64,000 bases of DNA. Source: Actinotignum schaalii_C (lineage in GTDB: Bacteria; Actinomycetota; Actinomycetes; Actinomycetales; Actinomycetaceae). The position numbers were made by a program, and so were the translations under genes. The notes below the pieces were generated by a model, which saw nothing but the letters and a program-made list of their open reading frames with translations, made no database searches and was not told where the DNA came from. Positions 58,309-64,000 of this stretch are shown piece after piece. The stretch covers positions 1 to 64,000 of the forward strand of contig NZ_JAWUEL010000003.1 in NCBI RefSeq assembly GCF_034119425.1. The letters are read 5' to 3'. Numbering within the stretch: position 1 is the first letter of the stretch; each line of letters begins with the position of its first letter.

Positions 58309-59364
58309 ATGATCGTCACCACTGAACGCGTGTGCGCGGGCCGCACCGTTACGCTGCGCGCGGCCACTCGCGGCGCTACCCTGCTCAGCTATCGCCTCGG
58401 CGATACCGAGATCATCGACGGCTACCGTGACCCCGCTGAGCTGCGTGAGCTCAACGGTTTCCGCAGTGCCGTGCTGGTGCCGTGGTCCAATCGCATCCGC
58501 GCGGGGCGCTACGCCGCCGCGCTCTATCGTGGTGACGACGCCGCCGTGCGCGCTCGCCTCCACGTCGAGGTTCCAGTAAACGGCGTTCACAATGTGCCGG
58601 CGCCGCTTCCCGATACGGAACCGGGCCTGCACGGTCTGGTCACCACCCGGGAATTCGAGGTAATCCGCGCGGATAACGGTGCCCTTGAGTTCGCTACCCG
58701 CGTGGCTGCGAACAGTGTTTACCCTTTCGAGCTTGCCGTAAACATTGTTTACAGCATTGGTGCTGACGGTTCCTTGCACGTACGTCTGCGCGCCGAAAAT
58801 CTCAGCGAGGTAGCGGCCCCGGTCGCTCTCGGCTGGCATCCGTATTTCCGGCTCGCCGGTCCGCTGGCGGAGGCACGCCTGAGCCTAGACTGCCGCGCGC
58901 GTATCGCCACCGATACCACGCTTATTCCGTACGACGGCGCCGGCGCTTTCGCGCCGTGTGAGCCGCTCGCGGACTCCCCCATCGACCCTGCCACGGATTG
59001 GGCCTACGCGCAGCTTGCCGATGACGCCGGGCCGGATGCGGGTGCGGCCGGGGCTGGCGGAGGGGCGGACGGTAGTGCGGACGGAAACGGTGGCGCCGGG
59101 ACTAGCTGGAATGTGGCGCGCCTACACACCGGGGATCGCGAAGTAGCCCTGTGGGCACGCCTGGGGAGTTGGTCTTCCAAGAACTTCCATATTTTTGCTG
59201 GCTCCGGGCTGGCGCGCGATGCCGGTCGCGCGGTGGCCATAGAGCCGTGCCAGGCACTCCCCAATGCTTTCAATCGGGCCGAAGGCAGTGCGATGCTACT
59301 CGAGCCGGGAGCGTGCCGTGAGCTCGAAGCGCGGGTTGTGGTGACGGCGGCGGGTACCGCGTAG
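58309..59364 (+). CDS. Aldose 1-epimerase (mutarotase) family protein
   Basis: A 351-residue galactose-mutarotase-fold protein, expected to interconvert alpha and beta anomers of xylose and so feed the isomerase. Landmarks are VLVPWSNRIRAGRY, LHGLVTTREFEV (active-site His), ALGWHPYFRLAG (second His) and a C-terminal acid region near VAIEPCQALPNAFNRAEG (general base Glu). A Gly/Ala/Asp-rich insertion (about 240-262, GPDAGAAGAGGGADGSADGNGG) is unusual and probably a surface loop. Its close linkage to xylB supports the sugar assignment. Confidence 0.85.
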   Translation: MIVTTERVCAGRTVTLRAATRGATLLSYRLGDTEIIDGYRDPAELRELNGFRSAVLVPWSNRIRAGRYAAALYRGDDAAVRARLHVEVPVNGVHNVPAPLPDTEPGLHGLVTTREFEVIRADNGALEFATRVAANSVYPFELAVNIVYSIGADGSLHVRLRAENLSEVAAPVALGWHPYFRLAGPLAEARLSLDCRARIATDTTLIPYDGAGAFAPCEPLADSPIDPATDWAYAQLADDAGPDAGAAGAGGGADGSADGNGGAGTSWNVARLHTGDREVALWARLGSWSSKNFHIFAGSGLARDAGRAVAIEPCQALPNAFNRAEGSAMLLEPGACRELEARVVVTAAGTA

Positions 59365-59456
59365 CTGAGCCGGCACAAGCTGTGGATGACACGCCGCTAC
59401 GAGTCCTCCTGTGGATAGGCTCTGGGCGGGTGCAAGGCGGCTGTTAACGTGGCGCC

Positions 59457-60131
59457 ATGAACGTACTCATAACCGGGCGCCGTGCCGGAATTCTTGCCAG
59501 CCTCTGTTTCCTTCTCAGCAGCTGTGGGGCGGGGGCAGGCGCGCCTCCCCCTGGGCTCTCCCCCGGTGACTTTTCCGGAATGCCAGCCGCTAGCTCCGCC
59601 CCACCCGCTGCGAACTCACCTTCGTCTACCATCAGTTCTGGCTCTGTCGCGCCCTCGGTTCCCCCATCCTCTCCCCTCACCTGGCCGGTCCAGATTCCAG
59701 TGCCCGCACCACCCGCCCAGATGTCCGAAGATTCCGTAGCGGGAGCCATCGCGGCCGGGCAATATCTTTTCACCCTCCTCGATTACGCAACTATCACCGG
59801 CGATATCGCGCCCCTCTCCCCGCTGGCCGGGGAACAATGCGATTGGTGCCAACACCAGATCGCTAAACGTGAAGAAACTGATTTCCGGCCCCGGCAAGCC
59901 ACCGTTTTTAGTTTTAGCGATGCGCGGGGGCGCTGGAATGATTCCATAGCCGCTTATACCGTGCAGTTCTCCGTTTCCCATCCACCCAATCCAGTGATGA
60001 ACCGCAAGGGCGCCGAAAAAACAGATCGTGCCGAAGAATTCTTTGTGACCATGCGGATTTTCCGCTCGGGCGGTAACTGGATCGTCGATGCGGTGGGGAT
60101 GAACGACGACATTTTGGATGGAGGCGTGTGA
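59457..60131 (+). CDS. DUF6318-like lipoprotein
   Basis: A 224-residue lipoprotein: signal peptide with lipobox FLLSSC (Cys 23), a long Pro/Ser/Ala linker (about 25-85), then a domain with SVAGAIAAGQYLFTLLDYATITGDIAPLSPLAGEQCDWCQHQI. That C-x-x-C stretch and the following strand-rich region resemble the actinobacterial DUF6318 lipoproteins. Function unknown. It overlaps the next lipoprotein gene by one base, so the two are co-translated and may form an envelope complex. Confidence 0.7.
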   Translation: MNVLITGRRAGILASLCFLLSSCGAGAGAPPPGLSPGDFSGMPAASSAPPAANSPSSTISSGSVAPSVPPSSPLTWPVQIPVPAPPAQMSEDSVAGAIAAGQYLFTLLDYATITGDIAPLSPLAGEQCDWCQHQIAKREETDFRPRQATVFSFSDARGRWNDSIAAYTVQFSVSHPPNPVMNRKGAEKTDRAEEFFVTMRIFRSGGNWIVDAVGMNDDILDGGV

Positions 60132-61054
60132 TGAGGCCATACACCAACCCCAGGTTCAGGCCGCGCTGGTTCCTGCGCGCCTTCATCGTAGGCGTGGTCA
60201 TAGTAATATGTCTTGGTTCGTGCACGGTGAGCGCTCCGGCCCTCGCCCGCGAATATGCGGATACCGAGGAGCGTATTTACTCCGCCCGCACCGATGCCGG
60301 CGGAGTGACCGTGGAAGGTCAGGTTAGTTACACCAGGCGTTCTCCCGGCGAGCCAGCCGGAGTGTCATCAAGCTCAGGTGCCCTTGCCAGCGGGAGCGCC
60401 GGACTCTCCAGCGGGCCTTATGGCCTGCCGTGGTCGCGCAGTGCACTAGTAGCCGCGGTGCGTGATGCTTCTCTACCGGGCCATGTACGCGGCGCGGCAG
60501 GAATTCTCAGTTGGATACTGGGTAATGGCACTCCGCCGGCCGGCACTCAAGCGGGAGCGCCTCCCACCGCCGCGCAGCTGGAGAGGCTTATCCATACGGA
60601 AAGTATCCGGATTGCGGTAGCGAGCACCGAGGCGTGGATGGAACCGGCGCGCGGCTGGGTGGCGATCAACTACCCCGTTCGCCTGCATTATTCCGCTCCG
60701 GCTCAACGGCATCCGGTTGTAGTGCTCGGCGCGGAGGTTGTTATTGATCTGATTCCCGTGCGGGCAACTTGGGAGGTGCCCGGCGCGGAAAGCACGGCCG
60801 CAAGAAACTCCGGAAACGTCGCGCCCAGCGGCTCGCTCCCCGCTCACTCAGCACAGCTCATCCCGGCCCGCCAGCCCTTTACGGAAGTCATCTACCGCCA
60901 GGCCAATAAGGAGGTGAAAGCCACGCTCGTCATGGAGTGGGAGGTGCACTACACCGTTGCCGGGCAGCGCCGCACGGTATCGGAGTTGCTCACTACCCGC
61001 TCCGAAACAGCCCCGGTGATAACGCGAGAGCTCGAAGCGCACCTGATTGGTTAG
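60131..61054 (+). CDS. Lipoprotein coupled to the DUF6318-like gene
   Basis: A 307-residue predicted lipoprotein with a basic start, a hydrophobic segment and lipobox ICLGSC (Cys near 31). The mature part has a Ser/Gly linker (about 75-95), an Ala/Pro-rich middle and a strand-rich end (GWVAINYPVRLHYSAPA, VVVLGAEVVIDLIPVRATWEV, TLVMEWEVHYTVAGQ). No family recognised. ATG 60131 is preferred over GTG 60128 because GGAGG lies six bases before it. Its stop lies 112 bases from the convergent clpC stop. Confidence 0.66.
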   Translation: MRPYTNPRFRPRWFLRAFIVGVVIVICLGSCTVSAPALAREYADTEERIYSARTDAGGVTVEGQVSYTRRSPGEPAGVSSSSGALASGSAGLSSGPYGLPWSRSALVAAVRDASLPGHVRGAAGILSWILGNGTPPAGTQAGAPPTAAQLERLIHTESIRIAVASTEAWMEPARGWVAINYPVRLHYSAPAQRHPVVVLGAEVVIDLIPVRATWEVPGAESTAARNSGNVAPSGSLPAHSAQLIPARQPFTEVIYRQANKEVKATLVMEWEVHYTVAGQRRTVSELLTTRSETAPVITRELEAHLIG

Positions 61055-61166
61055 CTTCGAGCTCTCGGTATCAGCTAGTCCTTGCTCGCGGCCTTAGCCG
61101 GTGCCTGAGCGTGGCCGCCCCTAGTGTGAGGCTTTAGCTCGCGGCCCTGCTTGGGACGCAGCAATC

Positions 61167-63770
61167 CTAGTTCGCTGCGGCCAGGCCACCTCCGGAAGTC
61201 GGCGCGCCGGCACCGGCTACCGACCCGCCGCTGGGGCGAGTATTCACCCCGGAAGCCAGGCCTTCCATTTGCGCCGGTTCTTCGGCTTCGATCACACCAT
61301 CCGGTAGCGGCTGGTCGGGCGACTGGCCGGTGAAGGTGAAGGACATCGGAATATTTTCCTTGTCCACATCCACCACGATGATGTCCCCCTTGGCGAATTC
61401 GCCATAGAGCAGCTTCTCGGAGAGCACATCTTCCACGTCACGCTGGATGGCGCGGCGCAGCGGGCGTGCCCCGAGCACCGGATCGTAACCACGATCCGCC
61501 AAGAGTTCCTTCGCATCCTTTGTCAGGGCGATCGACAGGTTCTGATCCCGCAGGCGCTTATCCAGCTTGCCGATCATCAGATCCACAATCTGGAGGATTT
61601 CCGGGCGGCCCAGCTGCGGGAAGACGATAATGTCATCCACGCGGTTGAGGAATTCGGGCCGGAAGTTGTTCTTGAGTTCTTCCGCAACCTTCGTCTTCAT
61701 GCGCTCGTAGGAAGACGTGGTATCGGCATCGAACTGGAAACCAGTTTGCACACCCTTCGCGATATCCTTCGTACCCAAATTGGTAGTCATGATGATGATG
61801 GTGTTCTTAAAGTCCACCACCCGACCTTGCGAGTCCGTGAGGCGCCCTTCTTCCAAGATTTGGAGAAGAGAATTGAAGAGATCCGCGTGGGCCTTCTCAA
61901 TTTCGTCAAAGAGCACCACGGAGAAAGGCTTGCGCCGCACTTTCTCGGTGAGCTGGCCGCCTTCTTCATAACCCACATATCCCGGAGGAGCACCAAAGAG
62001 CCGCGAAACGGTGTGCTTCTCCGAATATTCGGACATGTCCAAAGTGATCAGCGCGGATTCATCCCCGAAAAGGAATTCCGCGAGCGCCTTGGCGAGCTCG
62101 GTTTTACCCACACCGGTAGGCCCGGCGAAAATGAAAGAGCCACCGGGGCGGTTCGGGTCCTTGAGTCCCGCGCGGGTACGGCGAATTGCCTGGGAAAGCG
62201 CAGTCACGGCTTCATGCTGGCCGATAACCCGCTTATGCAGCTCGTCTTCCATACGCAGCAACTTCGCGGACTCCGCTTCGGTGAGCTTGAAGACCGGGAT
62301 ACCGGTAGACATGGAGAGCACCTCGGTGATGAGATCTTCATCCACCACCGAGACGACATCCATATCCCCGTCCTTCCAAGCCTGCTCACGGGCATCGCGT
62401 TCTTCACCGAGCTTCTGCTCTTCATCACGCAGGCCAGCGGCCTTCTCAAAGTCCTGGGCGTCAATAGCCGCTTCCTTAGCGCGGCGCGTGGAAGCGATCT
62501 TATCGTCCAGCTCGCGCAGCTCCGGCGGCGCGGTCATCTTACGGATGGCCAGGCGCGCCCCCGCTTCGTCGATGAGGTCAATGGCCTTATCGGGAAGGAA
62601 GCGATCGTTAATATACCGATCCGCCAGGGTGGCGGCCGCCTCCAGGGCGTCGTCGGTAATAGTCACGCGGTGGTAGGACTCGTACCGGTCCCGCAAACCA
62701 CGCAAAATATCAATGGTTTGTTCCACGGTGGGTTGTTCCACCTGGATGGGCTGGAAGCGGCGCTCAAGCGCGGCATCCTTTTCAATGTACTTACGGTATT
62801 CATCGAGGGTGGTTGCCCCGATGACCTGGAGTTCCCCGCGGGCCAGCATCGGCTTGAGCAGCGAGGCGGCATCCAGGGCGCCTTCCGCGGCACCCGCACC
62901 CACCAGGGTGTGGATTTCATCAATGAACAGAATAATATCCCCGCGGGTATTGACTTCCTTGAGGATCTTCTTCATGCGTTCCTCGAAGTCGCCGCGGTAG
63001 CGCGAACCAGCCACGAGGGAACCCATATCCAGGGAATACAGCTGCTTATCCTTGAGGGTTTCCGGCACGTTACCCGCGGCGATGGACTGGGCCAGGCCTT
63101 CGACCACCGCGGTTTTACCCACGCCGGGTTCCCCGATCAGCACCGGGTTATTCTTGGTGCGCCGGGAGAGGACCTGCATAACCCGCTCGGTTTCGGTATG
63201 CCGGCCGATCACGGGATCAAGCTTGTGATCGCGCGCGGCGGCCGTGAGGTTACGCCCGTACTGATCCAGAATCGTGGAGCCGGCCTTGGTGCCTTCACGC
63301 GGGCCCCCGCCCACCCCAACGGCTTCCTTACCTTGGAAACCGGAGATGAGCTGGCTGACCTGGTTGCGCACGGTGGGCATATCCGCACCGAGCTTAATGA
63401 GGACCTGTGCGGCAACACCATCCGCTTCGCGGGTGAGACCGAGGAGGAGATGTTCGGTTCCGATATAGGAGTGGCCCATCTGCAGCCCCTCACGCATCGC
63501 GAACTCAATGACCTTCTTGGCGCGCGGCGTGAAGGGAATATGACCCGAGGGTGGTTCCTGGCCTTCGCCGATAATATCGATGACCTGCGTCCGGACGGAC
63601 TCAAGCGTCACCCCCAGGGCTTCCAAGGCCTTTGCGGCCACCCCTTCGCCCTCGCGAATGAGGCCGAGCAAGATATGTTCGGTCCCCAGGTAGTTGTGCT
63701 TGAGGTTCCGTGCCTCTTCCTGCGCGAGCACGATGACTCGCCGGGCGCGGTCAGTGAACCTTTCGAACAT
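61167..63770 (-). CDS. clpC: ATP-dependent Clp protease ATP-binding subunit ClpC
   Basis: An 867-residue Hsp100/ClpC unfoldase that delivers proteins to ClpP1P2. It has two N-terminal Clp repeats (1-145; HNYLGTEHILLGLIREGEGVAAKAL and HSYIGTEHLLLGLTREADGVAAQVL). AAA domain 1 has Walker A GEPGVGKTAVVEG (near 220) and Walker B ILFIDEIHTL. A UVR/middle segment around DAQDFEKAAGLRDEEQKL follows, then AAA domain 2 with GPTGVGKTELAKALAEFLFG and VVLFDEIEKAH. The last 40 residues are a Gly/Ala/Ser tail. Length and order fit actinobacterial ClpC. AAGGAGA precedes the ATG. It is an essential-type housekeeping gene, here at the right edge. Confidence 0.97.
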   Translation of the reverse strand: MFERFTDRARRVIVLAQEEARNLKHNYLGTEHILLGLIREGEGVAAKALEALGVTLESVRTQVIDIIGEGQEPPSGHIPFTPRAKKVIEFAMREGLQMGHSYIGTEHLLLGLTREADGVAAQVLIKLGADMPTVRNQVSQLISGFQGKEAVGVGGGPREGTKAGSTILDQYGRNLTAAARDHKLDPVIGRHTETERVMQVLSRRTKNNPVLIGEPGVGKTAVVEGLAQSIAAGNVPETLKDKQLYSLDMGSLVAGSRYRGDFEERMKKILKEVNTRGDIILFIDEIHTLVGAGAAEGALDAASLLKPMLARGELQVIGATTLDEYRKYIEKDAALERRFQPIQVEQPTVEQTIDILRGLRDRYESYHRVTITDDALEAAATLADRYINDRFLPDKAIDLIDEAGARLAIRKMTAPPELRELDDKIASTRRAKEAAIDAQDFEKAAGLRDEEQKLGEERDAREQAWKDGDMDVVSVVDEDLITEVLSMSTGIPVFKLTEAESAKLLRMEDELHKRVIGQHEAVTALSQAIRRTRAGLKDPNRPGGSFIFAGPTGVGKTELAKALAEFLFGDESALITLDMSEYSEKHTVSRLFGAPPGYVGYEEGGQLTEKVRRKPFSVVLFDEIEKAHADLFNSLLQILEEGRLTDSQGRVVDFKNTIIIMTTNLGTKDIAKGVQTGFQFDADTTSSYERMKTKVAEELKNNFRPEFLNRVDDIIVFPQLGRPEILQIVDLMIGKLDKRLRDQNLSIALTKDAKELLADRGYDPVLGARPLRRAIQRDVEDVLSEKLLYGEFAKGDIIVVDVDKENIPMSFTFTGQSPDQPLPDGVIEAEEPAQMEGLASGVNTRPSGGSVAGAGAPTSGGGLAAAN

Positions 63771-63831
63771 AACTCTCCTTGCACTTGCAATCTTCTAAAA
63801 GAGTAACGGCCCGCGGCCCGGGAGCCGTCCC

Positions 63832-63846
63832 CTGTTCGCCAGTGGC
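63832..63846. promoter_or_regulatory. Weak ClgR-like site upstream of clpC
   Basis: TTCGCC-agt-GGC resembles the actinobacterial ClgR consensus (W-C-G-C-Y-N-A-N-R-G-C-G-W) with two mismatches by my reading. It lies 65 bases before clpC. Suggestive only. Confidence 0.3.
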
Positions 63847-63939
63847 ATGAGTGTGTGGCTCACATTTTGCTGAGGGAAAAAGCCGAATTAGCGCGGAAAT
63901 CGCTGTTCTTGATGAGATTTCTGAGCTTATTTCACTATC

Positions 63940-63959
63940 CCTAGGCCTTTAGACCTAGG
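63940..63959. promoter_or_regulatory. Paired CCTAGG palindrome upstream of clpC
   Basis: CCTAGG (63940-63945) and CCTAGG (63954-63959) flank CCTTTAGA, each half itself palindromic. Nothing else is recognisable in 63850-64000. Confidence 0.35.
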
Positions 63960-64000
63960 ATTGTGGGGGGCTGCGGCGAGTTAGGCGCTGGCCGGTTCCA

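Noticed and set aside
199..58940. The ACGACGRCGC repeat as an FtsK-orienting (KOPS-like) or Chi-like polar sequence
   Set aside because: Copies occur in both orientations along the window with no visible strand preference, unlike polar chromosome-segregation signals.
61746..63806. A 686-codon open frame on the plus strand opposite clpC
   Set aside because: It mirrors clpC almost end to end; ClpC has unmistakable domains on the other strand, and the antisense frame is open because of strong third-position G/C bias.
1..64000. tRNA, rRNA or riboswitch genes
   Set aside because: I looked for T-arm (GGTTCGA-type) sequences, rRNA stretches and known aptamer cores such as those of TPP, FMN and cobalamin and saw none; a covariance-model scan would be needed to be sure.

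Overview
The window comes from a high-G+C Gram-positive actinobacterium, most likely a member of the Actinomycetaceae or a close relative. The support is its G+C content, Actinobacteria-type proteins (an 867-residue ClpC, pyruvate phosphate dikinase, a ROK-type XylR, a DUF6318-like lipoprotein, Ala/Gly/Pro-rich tails) and many starts that look leaderless. The genus cannot be read. I saw no rRNA, tRNA, CRISPR array, prophage or transposase gene.

Layout. (1) 219-1673 is an MFS exporter. (2) 1804-7585 is an L-rhamnonate catabolic cluster with the gene set of Escherichia coli rhmD-rhmT-rhmA-rhmR, with fucO divergent: rhamnonate is dehydrated, cleaved to pyruvate plus L-lactaldehyde, and the lactaldehyde reduced to propanediol. 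(3) 7681-18145 holds mixed functions: an aldo/keto reductase, two unknown proteins, PPDK, formate-tetrahydrofolate ligase, an acetyltransferase, a compact NAD(P)-binding protein, a flavodoxin and a lipoprotein. (4) 18297-24884 holds an MHS transporter, a LuxR-type regulator, an Abhydrolase_10-like protein and an MFS/ArsR pair sharing an operator. (5) 24950-28952 is a GntR regulator, an unusual protein with two fused alpha/beta hydrolase domains, and a sugar porter. (6) 29101-30990 is a small toxin-antitoxin-like island: a decayed RelE/antidote relic, two solitary MNT nucleotidyltransferase genes each followed by a covarying hairpin, a toxin/antitoxin-like pair, and a relic of the end of the neighbouring triosephosphate isomerase gene. 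(7) 31173-44228 is a 12-gene minus-strand operon: a TctABC transporter, a PdxA2-like dehydrogenase, a TIM-barrel enzyme, two ACS-family MFS transporters, a lactonase-like amidohydrolase, a cyclase-family hydrolase, and a DhaK-DhaL kinase with RpiB- and TpiA-like isomerases. A GntR/FCD gene lies nearby. It looks like a sugar-acid pathway converging on erythrulose phosphate and D-erythrose 4-phosphate. (8) 45664-49595 holds a HAD phosphatase, two lipoproteins and a second acetyltransferase. (9) 49713-59364 is D-xylose uptake and catabolism (xylFGH, xylA, xylR, xylB, mutarotase). (10) 59457-63770 holds two lipoproteins and clpC.

Regulation is unusually legible. Palindromic operators lie beside the IclR, ArsR, GntR, GntR/FCD and XylR genes. 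The XylR sites overlap the -10 of two promoters with the same TTGACA-17-TAGTTT layout.

The least explained signal is a short repeat, ACGACGRCGC (often extended to end in CAGCT). I count 19 exact copies by eye, 10 of them in the small intergenic fraction and several within or beside terminator hairpins.
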